Origin: Candidatus Thiodubiliella endoseptemdiera
GTDB lineage: Bacteria; Pseudomonadota; Gammaproteobacteria; PS1; Pseudothioglobaceae
Length of the DNA: 64,000 nucleotides
Direction: 5' to 3'
Assembly: GCA_013416635.1 (NCBI GenBank)
Contig: JACCHT010000001.1
Span: 992,001 to 1,056,000 of the forward strand
The notes below the pieces were generated by a model that was not told the origin of the DNA, made no database searches, and saw nothing but the letters and a program-made list of their open reading frames with translations. Positions 21,022-30,022 of the stretch are shown piece by piece. Numbering within the stretch: position 1 is the stretch's first letter; every line of letters starts with the position of its first letter. The position numbers were made by a program, and so were the translations under genes.

Positions 21022-21330
21022 ATGTGTATAGGGATACCTATGCAGATTGTCAATCCTTTAAGTGATACTTATGCCACTTGTCAAGATAATGGTGTGAGTA
21101 AGATTATCAATATGCAGTTAGTCGGTCCACAAATTACTGGTACATGGGTGCTGGTCTTTATTGATGCTGCTAGAGAGGTTATTTCTGATGCTAAAGCCAA
21201 GGAAATTGATGCGGCGCTCAAAGCTGTCAGTTTGGCTATGCAGGGCGGTGAAAATGACCAAGTGCAAGCTTTATTTGGTGATTTGATTGATCGTGAACCG
21301 ATTAATCCTTTTTTTAATAATAATGAATAA
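21022..21330 (+). CDS. hupF: Hydrogenase assembly chaperone of the HypC/HybG/HupF family
   Basis: The 102-residue HypC-type chaperone begins MCIGIPMQI, in which the N-terminal cysteine binds the Fe(CN)2CO precursor or the large subunit. A second, separate hypC lies downstream at 26989, as in other organisms with both HupF and HypC. HupF is reported in rhizobia to protect HupL against O2. The stop overlaps the likely hupG start by 8 bp (ATGAATAA). Confidence 0.93.
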   Translation: MCIGIPMQIVNPLSDTYATCQDNGVSKIINMQLVGPQITGTWVLVFIDAAREVISDAKAKEIDAALKAVSLAMQGGENDQVQALFGDLIDREPINPFFNNNE

Positions 21331-21742
21331 TTTTATGTTTCCAACATTGATACAGCAATTAATAACAAACAATCAATACCCGCTTTTAACTGAAGAAACG
21401 GTTGATACTTTTATAAAGCAACATCACTATAGCGTGCTATTTTTTTGTAATGACGAGAAATTATTTCCAGAAAATTTAGATGTTGCGGTTATATTGCCTG
21501 AATTAATATCTGTTTTTAAAGGACAAATTGTTCCCGCTATTATTAGTCGTGCTGATGAAATGAAGATACAACGAAAGTATGGTTTTACCACTTGGCCTTC
21601 GTTGGTATTTTTTAAAGATGGCAGCTATTTAGGTGTAATTTCAAAAGTAAGGAATTGGGATGAATATCTGAGTGAGATACAAAATCTATTGTTATCCGAG
21701 CCATCTCTACCCCCTGTTAAAATCGCATTGTCGCAAAATTAA
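21323..21742 (+). CDS. hupG: Hydrogenase expression protein HupG/HyaE (thioredoxin-like)
   Basis: The thioredoxin-fold chaperone family HyaE/HupG acts on the small subunit precursor before Tat export. I chose the ATG at 21323 (MNNFMFPTL), which overlaps the hupF stop; a longer reading from 21287 would run through the hupF end. The protein has HHYSVLFFCND and the YGFTTWPSLVFFKDGSYLG segment typical of the thioredoxin fold, and lacks the CxxC redox pair, as expected for this family. It has about 139 residues. Confidence 0.88.
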   Translation: MNNFMFPTLIQQLITNNQYPLLTEETVDTFIKQHHYSVLFFCNDEKLFPENLDVAVILPELISVFKGQIVPAIISRADEMKIQRKYGFTTWPSLVFFKDGSYLGVISKVRNWDEYLSEIQNLLLSEPSLPPVKIALSQN

Positions 21743-21757
21743 AAAAAGGAAAACGCC

Positions 21758-22657
21758 ATGTCATCAATACCTGTTCCACCAATTTCATCTAATTTTTTAT
21801 TAGGCCCCGGTTCTCATGATGTTCCCGAAAAGGATAAACTTGAATATATGGCAATGCCCACTGAAATGTCCACTTTTGATGTGGATAGCAAAATATATGA
21901 ATGGGACCCAACTACAGACCTTTCTCAATGCAAGCAGTTCTTGGAGAATATATATACCCAGTTAGGCGATTATAAGGTTACCGACGATAACTTGTTATTT
22001 AAAGTGAAAGGTTTAAATGCTGATAATAAGGCTTATTTGAATGCATTGCTGAGTGAGGGCGAGGTAAGTGCCGTTATTACACAAGAGGATCGAACAGTCA
22101 ATATACAGGAATCTATCTTTACAGGTATTTGGCGAGTAACTGTGATTGACAGCAATAAAAATCTACTGGCAGATTATGTGGAAGCAGGTGATATTCCTAA
22201 AATTCTTGTTGATAAGAACCAAGAAAAATCCAATAAAGTTTTGTTTGATAGTGCCTTATTGCCAGAGAATGTGATTAATGCACCGTCCATTCTAACGGAG
22301 CTTGAAGATAAAAAACGGGAATACAGTACACTTTCTAAAGCACAACTTGCTGAAACGCTGGTGAATCCAATTGAAGCAATTAATTTGACATTACTGCCTC
22401 ATACTGAGGAAGACCTTGCTGCAATTAATAATATTTTAGGACTGGGTGATACAGTTATCTTATCTAGAGGATATGGAAACTGCCGTATTACTTCAACAGG
22501 TGTCTCTTCTATTTGGTGGGTGAAATATTTTAACTCTACTGACAATGAAATATTAAGCACTATTGAAGTGGTGGGAATGCCAATTGTGGCTTGTGCTGCA
22601 CAAGAAGATATAGAATCTAGTGTAGCGCGTCTTAAAGAATTTAGTGATGAATTATGA
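21758..22657 (+). CDS. hupH: Hydrogenase expression protein HupH/HyaF
   Basis: HupH-family proteins act late in assembly of the hydrogenase small subunit. The 299-residue protein starts MSSIPVPPISSNFLLGPGSH and contains the conserved C-terminal segment VILSRGYGNCRITSTG and SIWWVKYFNS (about residues 226-255). AAAAAAGGAAAAC precedes the ATG. Its TGA overlaps the hupI ATG (ATGA), so translation is coupled. Confidence 0.94.
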   Translation: MSSIPVPPISSNFLLGPGSHDVPEKDKLEYMAMPTEMSTFDVDSKIYEWDPTTDLSQCKQFLENIYTQLGDYKVTDDNLLFKVKGLNADNKAYLNALLSEGEVSAVITQEDRTVNIQESIFTGIWRVTVIDSNKNLLADYVEAGDIPKILVDKNQEKSNKVLFDSALLPENVINAPSILTELEDKKREYSTLSKAQLAETLVNPIEAINLTLLPHTEEDLAAINNILGLGDTVILSRGYGNCRITSTGVSSIWWVKYFNSTDNEILSTIEVVGMPIVACAAQEDIESSVARLKEFSDEL

Positions 22658-22881
22658 AAACTTTTGAGGGCAGTTATTTAGGCGATAATGAAAAAATTCC
22701 AGATGATGCTTGTATGGAATGTAAGATTTGCCACCATGTTTACCAACCTGAAGCAGGTGATGAGTATTGGCAGATAGCACCTAATACCCCATTCAGTCAA
22801 TTACCTGAGCATTGGCATTGCCCAAATTGTGACGGCTTTCAAGATCAATTTATGGTGATTGCACGGGAAGATATTTTGTAG
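22654..22881 (+). CDS. hupI: Hydrogenase-associated rubredoxin
   Basis: The 75-residue rubredoxin has two CxxC knuckles: CKIC in CMECKICHHVYQPEAGD and CPNC in HWHCPNCDGF. Together they hold one iron. In hup operons, HupI is required for mature small subunit, especially when O2 is present. It overlaps hupH by 4 bp and is followed within 10 bp by hupJ. Confidence 0.96.
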   Translation: MKTFEGSYLGDNEKIPDDACMECKICHHVYQPEAGDEYWQIAPNTPFSQLPEHWHCPNCDGFQDQFMVIAREDIL

Positions 22882-22890
22882 TTGAATCAT

Positions 22891-23409
22891 ATGTCTAGTG
22901 ATAATGTAAATCGTCTAAAAGCACATTATTTATATGTATATACGCATAAGATGAAGGATATTCCCATTCTTAATAAAAAACTCGATGTTGAAACAATCGG
23001 GTTTCTTGAATGGGGAAAGTCAGAATCAAACTCAGAAGTAGAAGTGGGCGTTCTTATTACCCCTTGGTTTATGAACTTGGTATTGTTACCAAAAAAAGAA
23101 ATGCGACAAGACACCCGAGTTGGACAATCAGTTAATATTTTATTTCCAGATGGTGAATATTCTTTTTTAACTCAAATAGACGACGATTTTGGTGTTTATT
23201 TAACCTGTTCATTATTTTCTCCAATGTCTGATTTTCAGACGCAAGCGCAAGCAATAGAGACAGCGGAAGCAATTATGGCTCAGTTATTACAAACTAAAGA
23301 ATTTAAGCAACAGCAAAAAGATGCAGATAAAAAACAAGAAGAGAAAAAAAACCAACAAGTTTTAAACCAAGTTACTTCTCGTAGAAGATTTTTGCGGGGC
23401 GGCAAGTAA
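22891..23409 (+). CDS. hupJ: Hydrogenase assembly chaperone HupJ (HybE family)
   Basis: HybE-type chaperones bind the Tat signal and prevent premature export. I prefer the ATG at 22891 (MSSDNVNRLKAHYLYVY) over the TTG nine bases upstream. The family core VGVLITPWFMNLVLLP (about residues 47-62) is present and the C-terminus ends SRRRFLRGGK. The final TAA shares its last base with the hupK ATG (TAATG). Confidence 0.9.
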   Translation: MSSDNVNRLKAHYLYVYTHKMKDIPILNKKLDVETIGFLEWGKSESNSEVEVGVLITPWFMNLVLLPKKEMRQDTRVGQSVNILFPDGEYSFLTQIDDDFGVYLTCSLFSPMSDFQTQAQAIETAEAIMAQLLQTKEFKQQQKDADKKQEEKKNQQVLNQVTSRRRFLRGGK

Positions 23410-24587
23410 TGTCAATTGAAGGGGAAATTAAAATTAATATTACCGTGCGAGGAAAAGGCATTCAATCTATTGCAATCACCTCTTCTAGACCATTACAGAT
23501 TACTAAGATTTTTGCTAAAAAATCCATCCAAGCGGTTTCTAAGACGATGAATATATTGTATCAATTATGCAACACTGCACATAGATTTGCATTTTTATCT
23601 TTACTCAAACAAAGTAATGTTATTGAACTGAGCAAGAATGAAATATTGGCTTATCAATTATTATTAGATTTGGAAACCATTAAAGAGCATTGTTTTAGTA
23701 TTGCCTCAAAGTGGAGCGGGGACAACACTATTGATACGAATGTTGTGAGTGTATTGGCAACTATAAAACAAATAAGCACAACGCTATTTACTGATTGCGA
23801 CCCATTAGGCATCAATGATAAAAGACTGACTTCTTTTGATAATATTAAGGCATTGGTATTACTTTTAGAACAACAACTTCAAATTTTCTTAATAGGTAAA
23901 AGGTCAAGTGAGGTGTTAAGTGGTGTTTCAATTTTTGCAAATATAGATAATTTTAATCAATGGCTAGACATTGGCACCAGTAGTAGTGCAATTTTTTTAC
24001 GCGGTTTAAAGGAAAATAAACTAAGTGATTTGGGCAATGTTGATGCCGTCTATTTGTCAAATTTATCCACTAATGAAATGAGTAATATGCTTGATAACCC
24101 AGACTTTATCAAACATCCAACTGATGGCAATAAACCTTGTGAGACCACGCCATATTCCAGACAAATAGACAAGCCATTAATCCAACAATTAACAGCCGCT
24201 AATGGCTCTGGATTGCTCAGTCGTTCAGTTGCACAGTTGCTTGAAATATTTACCCTATTCGATAAAGTTAACACGGATTATATTGCCATTAAATCCGAAG
24301 ACATTTGCTATCAAGTGCAATACCCTATGCACTCAACCAATGCACTCAACCAATTGGAGGCAGCAAGAGGCAAACTTATCCATCAAGTCAGCATTGGCAG
24401 TGATTGCGTTAATAATTATCAGATCTTATCACCGACACAATGGAACTTTCACCCCAAGGGGATATTATATGCTATGATTAAATCACTAAATTTTGAGAAC
24501 AAACAAGATTTGAGCAATAAAGTTAAACTATTGGTGGATGCGATTGACCCTTGTGTGGGTTATTCAATAGCGGTTGATTATGCATGA
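23409..24587 (+). CDS. hupK: Hydrogenase accessory protein HupK
   Basis: HupK resembles a degenerate hydrogenase large subunit and is thought to act as a scaffold in building the NiFe cofactor. The 392-residue protein shows large-subunit-like features: a C-terminal block with QYPMHSTNALNQLEAARGKL and ILSPTQWNFHPKG (about residues 300-360), and a final VDAIDPCVGYSIAVDYA that echoes the DPC motif but lacks the second CxxC pair. It overlaps hupJ by one base and hypA by 8 bp. Confidence 0.9.
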   Translation: MSIEGEIKINITVRGKGIQSIAITSSRPLQITKIFAKKSIQAVSKTMNILYQLCNTAHRFAFLSLLKQSNVIELSKNEILAYQLLLDLETIKEHCFSIASKWSGDNTIDTNVVSVLATIKQISTTLFTDCDPLGINDKRLTSFDNIKALVLLLEQQLQIFLIGKRSSEVLSGVSIFANIDNFNQWLDIGTSSSAIFLRGLKENKLSDLGNVDAVYLSNLSTNEMSNMLDNPDFIKHPTDGNKPCETTPYSRQIDKPLIQQLTAANGSGLLSRSVAQLLEIFTLFDKVNTDYIAIKSEDICYQVQYPMHSTNALNQLEAARGKLIHQVSIGSDCVNNYQILSPTQWNFHPKGILYAMIKSLNFENKQDLSNKVKLLVDAIDPCVGYSIAVDYA

Positions 24588-24924
24588 AATGAGCATTTGT
24601 ATGAGTATTGTTGAATCTTTAGAAGCAACTGCAAAAGAAAACAATTACCAAGGCATTGACAAAGTTTGGCTAGAAATTGGTCCTTTTTCAGGCGTGGAAA
24701 TTCGGGCTTTAGAATTTAGTTTTGAGGTGGTAACTCGTGATACGATTGCACATAAAGCTGAATTAGAAATCATTCAAACACAAGGTCAGGCATGGTGCTT
24801 TAATTGCAACAAAATAGTCGTTATTGAACAAAGATACGATGCTTGCCCAGTATGCGATTTAAACCAGTTAACCGTTAGTGGTGGCGAAGAATTAAAAATT
24901 AAACAAATATCAATTAAGGAGTAA
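24580..24924 (+). CDS. hypA: Hydrogenase nickel incorporation protein HypA
   Basis: HypA hands nickel to the large subunit together with HypB. The start is the ATG at 24580 (MHEMSICMSIVESL), giving the invariant MHE nickel site (His2). An upstream TTG would spoil it. The zinc site is CFNCNKIVV with DACPVC further on (two CxxC pairs). About 114 residues. The start overlaps the end of hupK. Confidence 0.96.
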   Translation: MHEMSICMSIVESLEATAKENNYQGIDKVWLEIGPFSGVEIRALEFSFEVVTRDTIAHKAELEIIQTQGQAWCFNCNKIVVIEQRYDACPVCDLNQLTVSGGEELKIKQISIKE

Positions 24925-24927
24925 ATT

Positions 24928-25731
24928 ATGTGCACAGTATGCGGTTGTAATGAAACAGAGGAGCATGGTCATTCACATGACCATACCCACAAGAATGGAC
25001 ACCACCACCATCATTATGGCGAAGGTGAAGCGGGACTGCATATTGCAGGTATGGATCAAAAGAACATTGTGCAAGTGGAAATGGATATTCTATCAAAGAA
25101 CAATGGTTATGCCGCTGAAAACCGTAGCTTTTTTTCAAAAAAAGGCATTCTGGCATTAAACTTAGTTTCCAGCCCAGGCTCCGGAAAAACTTCAATTTTA
25201 GAAACCAGTTTGACAGTGTTAAAAGACAAAATCAGTCTAAAAGTAATTGAAGGCGACCAGCAAACAACACAAGACGCAGACAGAATTAATAAAACGGGTG
25301 TCCAAGCATTACAAGTCAATACAGGCAAAGGTTGTCATTTAGATGCACATATGATTGGACACACTTTTGATGCACTTAATATTGAAGAAGACAGTCTATT
25401 ATTTATTGAAAATGTTGGCAATTTGGTGTGTCCTGCCGCATTTGATTTAGGTGAATACTGTAAGGTGGTAATTTTGTCAGTAACAGAGGGTGAGGATAAG
25501 CCACTTAAATATCCCGATATGTTTGCAGCTTCCGATTTGATGCTGCTGAATAAAGTAGATTTGTTGCCACACTTAAATTTTGATGTGGAAAAGTGTATTA
25601 ACTTTGCCCGTCAAGTTAATCCAAAAATTCAGATTCTGCAAACTTCAGCAACCTCTGGCGAAGGGATGGACAAGTGGTACAGTTGGCTCAAGGCACAAAT
25701 GAGTAGTGTTATCGCACTTAAGGACAATTAA
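24928..25731 (+). CDS. hypB: Hydrogenase nickel incorporation GTPase HypB
   Basis: HypB is a GTPase that stores and delivers nickel during [NiFe] maturation. The 267 residues start MCTVCGC, followed by a histidine-rich stretch (about 13-29, [17 protein letters not shown]), a likely nickel store. The P-loop SSPGSGKTS (81-89) and [10 protein letters not shown], the metal/dimer site, are present. GGAG lies directly ahead of the start. Followed after 5 bp by the regulator gene. Confidence 0.97.
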   Translation: MCTVCGCNETEEHGHSHDHTHKNGHHHHHYGEGEAGLHIAGMDQKNIVQVEMDILSKNNGYAAENRSFFSKKGILALNLVSSPGSGKTSILETSLTVLKDKISLKVIEGDQQTTQDADRINKTGVQALQVNTGKGCHLDAHMIGHTFDALNIEEDSLLFIENVGNLVCPAAFDLGEYCKVVILSVTEGEDKPLKYPDMFAASDLMLLNKVDLLPHLNFDVEKCINFARQVNPKIQILQTSATSGEGMDKWYSWLKAQMSSVIALKDN

Positions 25732-25736
25732 AGCGA

Positions 25737-26989
25737 ATGTATAAAAAACCAGTCAAAGCAAAAATTTTGATTGTTGATGCAGACAAATCCGATCAGGTGC
25801 TTTATGCAACTGCACTCAATCCTAATTTTAAGTGTTATTTTGCCGATAATGCCCAAGATGCTTGGGAGGTATTATATGAGTATGCCATTCAAGTTGTTAT
25901 TGCAGATGAAAAGATAGAAAATATGACAGGCGTGGATTTTTTAACACAAGTTCAAAAACAATACCCTGAAATTGTGCGTTTAATGATTGCCAATTTTAGA
26001 AATATTGAGTCGTGTGTGAATGTTAATATTGCAGGCATTTATCAATTTCTTTATAAACCATGGAGACCCGATAATTTAAGGCTTATTGTTAACAATGCCG
26101 TCAAAATTTTCAATTTTCAAGATAAAGGCAAAATAACACCGCTGGAATTTAAAGGCAACTTGTTAAAAACCACAACCCGTGTCATTACTTCAGGTGGAAA
26201 ACCAAAAGACAGCTGTAAAAAATACGCTTTTGATCAGTTAGTACGCTCTAAAGAAAGCCCTTTAAACAATCTATGTGGTGATGTGCAGCAATTTTCAAGT
26301 TACGACATTCCTGTTTTAATTTATGGAGAGTCTGGCACTGGAAAAGAACTGTTTGCAAAGGCAATTCATTATTATAGTTCCAGAGAAAGCAAGCCTTTAA
26401 TCATAGAAAACTGTGCAGCCTTGCCAGATGATTTATTAGAAAGTGAATTATTTGGGCATGTCAAAGGTGCTTTCACAGGTGCTTATAATGATAAAACAGG
26501 CTTATTGGAGCAAGCAAATGGTGGTACAATTTTTTTAGATGAAATAGGCGATATATCGCCGCCTTTCAAGTTAAATTACTGCGTGCATTGCAAGAAAAAA
26601 CGATTCGTAAGCTAGGTGGAAGTCGCTATATATCAATTGATATTAGAGTGATTGCCGCAACCAATAAAAACCTAAAAGAAGAGATTAAACTGGGTAATTT
26701 TAGAGAAGACTTATTTTATAGGCTAGCAGGTGTGGAATTCAAAATCCCACCTTTAAGAGAAAGGAAAGCCGATATTCTGGTCGTTTGTATGCATATCATT
26801 CAACAAGGCAATTTACTATTTGGTAAAAATATTACTACAATTGATGACGATGCAAAACAAGCACTTGAAAACTATTCTTGGTTTGGCAATGTTAGGGAAT
26901 TACAAAATGAAATTCAAAGAGCTATGATTTTAACCAAAACCGATGCAATTGCACTTGAGAATCTATCGGCTAAATTAAAGGAGATGTGA
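25737..26989 (+). pseudogene. hoxA: NtrC-family response regulator of hydrogenase (HoxA/HupR type), frameshifted and lacking the HTH
   Basis: Sigma-54 activators of this type switch on hup operons. The receiver domain (about 1-125) has the acid pocket D14/D16 and phosphoacceptor D57. The AAA+ domain has Walker [11 protein letters not shown], the sigma-54 contact loop GAFTGA and [17 protein letters not shown]. The frame breaks at 26559-26562; restoring one G ([18 protein letters not shown]) rejoins the second piece, which keeps ATNKNL, FREDLFYRL and NVRELQNEIQRA. The rejoined protein (about 417 residues) stops right after the AAA+ lid, without the Fis-type DNA-binding domain. Even if the frameshift is an error, DNA binding would be lost or altered. 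It lies between hypB and hypC; its TGA overlaps the hypC ATG. Confidence 0.85.
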
Positions 26990-27267
26990 TGTGTTTAGGT
27001 ATTCCAGCACAAATTAAAGAAATTATTGATGTGGATAATCAAGTTGCAATGGTGAACTTATCTGGCGTATCTAGAGCAGTTAATATTGCTTGCGTCTTAA
27101 GTGATGTTTGTCAAGCACACGACTTAATCAATCAATGGGTTTTGGTACATGTGGGTTTTGCATTAAGCGTGGTTGACGAAGAGGAGGCACATAAAACTTT
27201 GAAAATTTTAGATGAAATTGGAGAATTATCCGCAACCGTTGAAGAAATGAATCAAGGAGAGAAATAA
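26989..27267 (+). CDS. hypC: Hydrogenase maturation chaperone HypC
   Basis: The protein begins MCLGIPAQIKEI, with the cysteine that binds the Fe(CN)2CO unit with HypD. About 92 residues. I chose the ATG at 26989, which overlaps the preceding TGA (TGATG), over the GTG three bases earlier. Its stop overlaps the hypD ATG (TAATG). It is the second HypC-type protein of the island after HupF, and the standard genome partner of HypD. Confidence 0.95.
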   Translation: MCLGIPAQIKEIIDVDNQVAMVNLSGVSRAVNIACVLSDVCQAHDLINQWVLVHVGFALSVVDEEEAHKTLKILDEIGELSATVEEMNQGEK

Positions 27268-28397
27268 TGAAATATGTTGATGAATTTAGAAATCCTGAAC
27301 AAGCAAAAAAAATCCTGAAAGAGATAGAAATTCTGTGTACTCAAATTGAACTTGCAGAAGACCGACCCATTCAGATTATGGAAGTATGTGGCGGACACAC
27401 TCATTCTATTTTTCGCTATGGACTGAATCAATTATTGCCTAAAAAATTAGACTTTGTTCATGGGCCTGGTTGCCCTGTATGTGTTTTACCTCGTTCTGTG
27501 ATTGACAATTGTATTCTTATTGCTCAACACGATGATGTGATTTTTACCACCTTTGGCGATGCAATGCGTGTACCTGGTAGTGATAAAAGTTTATTAGATT
27601 TAAAAGCAGAAGGTGCGGATATTCGTATGGTTTACTCACCTTTGGATGCTTTAACAATTGCTAAAAAAAATCCTAAAAAGCGCGTGGTGTTTTTTGGCTT
27701 AGGCTTTGAAACTACAATGCCGTCAACTGCATTATCAGTGATGCAAGCGAAAAAAGAAGGTATCAATAATTTTTATTTATTTTGTAATCATATTACCATT
27801 ATTCCAACGATTAAAGCGGTTTTAGATTCACCGGGAATGCGTATTGATGGCTTTTTAGGTCCGGGACATGTGAGTTTAATTATTGGCACTCAGCCTTATC
27901 GGTTTATTGCGGATGATTATCATAAACCACTGGTGGCAGCTGGCTTTGAACCGCTTGATATTTTACAATCAGTATGGATGATACTCAAGCAATTAAAAAA
28001 TGGCGAAGCAAAAATTGAAAACCAATATGCGAGATTAGTGGATGATGCAGGTAATACCAGTGCATTAAACCCAATTGCAGAGGTGTTTGAATTGAGAGAT
28101 TTCTTTGAATGGCGTGGCTTGGGCTCAATTAATCATTCTGGGGTTAAAATCAACGAAAAATACGGTGCATTCGATGCAGAAGTAGCATTTAACTTAAAAG
28201 AAGTAACAATAACAGACCCTGATGTTTGCCAATGTGGTGAAGTATTAAAGGGTATTTTAAAACCATGGCAATGTAAAGTGTTCGGTAAAGAATGCACACC
28301 AGAAACACCATTAGGTGCTTTAATGGTTTCAACCGAGGGAGCTTGTTCCGCACAATATTCTTATGGGCAAAATATAGATTTAATTAATAAAAAATAA
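27267..28397 (+). CDS. hypD: Hydrogenase formation protein HypD
   Basis: HypD is an iron-sulfur protein on which the Fe(CN)2CO centre is assembled with HypC, HypE and HypF. The 376 residues contain VCGGHTHSIFRYGL, GPGCPVCVLP (about residues 69-78), FFGLGFETTMPS, GFLGPGHVSLIIG, and a C-terminal cysteine cluster (CQCGEVLKG, CKVFGKECTPETPLGALMVS) for the 4Fe-4S cluster. Full length. It overlaps both hypC and hypE by one base. Confidence 0.98.
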   Translation: MKYVDEFRNPEQAKKILKEIEILCTQIELAEDRPIQIMEVCGGHTHSIFRYGLNQLLPKKLDFVHGPGCPVCVLPRSVIDNCILIAQHDDVIFTTFGDAMRVPGSDKSLLDLKAEGADIRMVYSPLDALTIAKKNPKKRVVFFGLGFETTMPSTALSVMQAKKEGINNFYLFCNHITIIPTIKAVLDSPGMRIDGFLGPGHVSLIIGTQPYRFIADDYHKPLVAAGFEPLDILQSVWMILKQLKNGEAKIENQYARLVDDAGNTSALNPIAEVFELRDFFEWRGLGSINHSGVKINEKYGAFDAEVAFNLKEVTITDPDVCQCGEVLKGILKPWQCKVFGKECTPETPLGALMVSTEGACSAQYSYGQNIDLINKK

Positions 28398-29419
28398 TGC
28401 ATAAAAAATATAAAAATAAAAATATTACTATGGCTCATGGTAGCGGTGGAAAAGCAAGCAGTGATTTAATCAAAGATATTTTTGTCAATACTTTTGATAA
28501 TGATTACCTGTCAACTATGGAAGATCAGGCAAGGTTTAATATACCAGCAGGACAAATCGCCTTAACCACAGACAGTTATGTTGTTAACCCCATCTTCTTT
28601 AAAGGAGGTGATATTGGTAAATTAGCAGTTACTGGCACAGTCAATGATTTAGCAATGAGTGGTGCAAAGCCATTGTATCTGACTTGTGGCTTGATTTTAG
28701 AAGAAGGGTTGCCGATTGAAACATTGGACAAAATCATTCAATCCATGCAAAAAACCGCCGAAGAGGCAGGCGTTAAAATTGTTTGTGGTGATACCAAAGT
28801 AGTGGAAAAAGGCAGTGCTGACCAAATATTTATCAATACAGCTGGGGTTGGCGTTATTGATAAAGGAGTTGAAATCCATTCTTATCAAGCAAAAATCGGC
28901 GACAAAATTATTGTTAACGGCTTTATTGGCGATCATGGGGCAACGATTATGCAATCTCGTGCAGAATTGGGTATTTCTGCTGATATTGAGAGCGATTGTC
29001 AGGTACTCAACCATTTAGTAGGGAAAATGCTGAGCGTTTCTAATAATATTCACTCAATGCGTGATGCCACTCGTGGTGGTGTTGTTACTGTATTAAATGA
29101 AATTGCACAGGACTCTAAAGTTTGTATTTGTATTGCAGAGAACAGTGTGCCAGTTAGAGTGCCAACCCGTGGTGTTTGCGAAATTTTAGGTTTAGACCCA
29201 CTTTATCTAGCAAATGAGGGGACTTTGGTTTGCGTGATTCAATCAGAAGATGCCGAAGCAGTTCTTGCAATTATGCGACAAACCAAAGCAGGTAAAGACG
29301 CCTGTATTATTGGTGAAGTGGTTGAAGGTCCAGAGGGTGTTGTGTCGTTAAATACTTTATTTGGCGGCACTAAAATCATTGATAAACTGGTTGGTGATCA
29401 ATTGCCAAGAATTTGTTAA
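28397..29419 (+). CDS. hypE: Hydrogenase maturation protein HypE
   Basis: HypE dehydrates the carbamoyl group that HypF places on its C-terminal cysteine, making cyanide for the iron centre. The 340-residue protein starts with the MAHGSGGKAS signature (12-21) and ends DQLPRIC, with the required terminal cysteine intact. Conserved PurM-like segments MRDATRGGVVTVLNE are present. A MITE begins 2 bp after its stop and separates it from DUF3144 and hypF. Confidence 0.97.
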   Translation: MHKKYKNKNITMAHGSGGKASSDLIKDIFVNTFDNDYLSTMEDQARFNIPAGQIALTTDSYVVNPIFFKGGDIGKLAVTGTVNDLAMSGAKPLYLTCGLILEEGLPIETLDKIIQSMQKTAEEAGVKIVCGDTKVVEKGSADQIFINTAGVGVIDKGVEIHSYQAKIGDKIIVNGFIGDHGATIMQSRAELGISADIESDCQVLNHLVGKMLSVSNNIHSMRDATRGGVVTVLNEIAQDSKVCICIAENSVPVRVPTRGVCEILGLDPLYLANEGTLVCVIQSEDAEAVLAIMRQTKAGKDACIIGEVVEGPEGVVSLNTLFGGTKIIDKLVGDQLPRIC

Positions 29420-29421
29420 TA

Positions 29422-29581
29422 GAGACCTTTGCATAAATATGAATAATCATCAAAACGCCATCTTTCATCAAATTACAAACTTTTTAAAAACACCCTTAGC
29501 CCTGCTAGAGTGGATTTAAAAAATTTCCAATTTAATAAAATCTGTCATTTTGCTAATCATCCCTATTTATGCAAAGGTCTC
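29422..29581 (-). mobile_element. MITE copy 5 (160 bp)
   Basis: The copy has perfect 18-bp terminal repeats and a perfect 5-bp target duplication, TAATA on both sides. It is inserted inside the hyp operon directly after hypE, upstream of DUF3144-hypF. Confidence 0.97.
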
Positions 29582-29680
29582 TAATAAAATAATAAGTACT
29601 GATAATTGTTTGTTTTAGCGTGCTAAAAAAAATGGTGCGGAGTAAAGTTAAAGAGAAAATTTTTAAATTAAGGATAATAT

Positions 29681-30019
29681 ATGAGCGACACAAAAAATAA
29701 TAAAGAAAAGAATGATGCGAACCAAATAGCAACCAATAAAAAATTTATCGAAATGGCGGATATTTTTATAGCAGATGCCAACCAATTGTGTGAAGTAAAA
29801 GAACCCGATCATCAACTGGTTAATGGTGCGTTGCTATATGCTTCGGCACGATTCAGTGCATTTATCACCGCTTCTTTATCCAGTTCAAAGGAGAATTATC
29901 AAAAAAGTGTGGATAAAGCGGTTAATTTTTATGCCGAAGAATTTACTAAAATGTTAAAAGAACATATGAAGCAATATGAAGTTGTCTTTGACAAAAAACC
30001 AGACAGCAAGAAAAAATAA
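29681..30019 (+). CDS. DUF3144 family protein
   Basis: The 112-residue soluble protein, charged at both ends (poly-Lys C-terminus), has the DUF3144 core FIEMADIFIADANQL and NGALLYASARFSAFI. Function unknown. The family is found in marine and sulfur-oxidising proteobacteria. AAGGATAAT precedes the ATG, and hypF follows after 3 bp, so it is co-transcribed with hypF. Whether it helps hydrogenase maturation or only hitch-hikes cannot be told. Confidence 0.85.
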   Translation: MSDTKNNKEKNDANQIATNKKFIEMADIFIADANQLCEVKEPDHQLVNGALLYASARFSAFITASLSSSKENYQKSVDKAVNFYAEEFTKMLKEHMKQYEVVFDKKPDSKKK

Positions 30020-30022
30020 ATT

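Noticed and set aside
21022-27267. Two hypC-like genes as an artefactual duplication
   Set aside because: HupF and HypC differ clearly in sequence and length and occupy their usual separate positions in hup and hyp operons.
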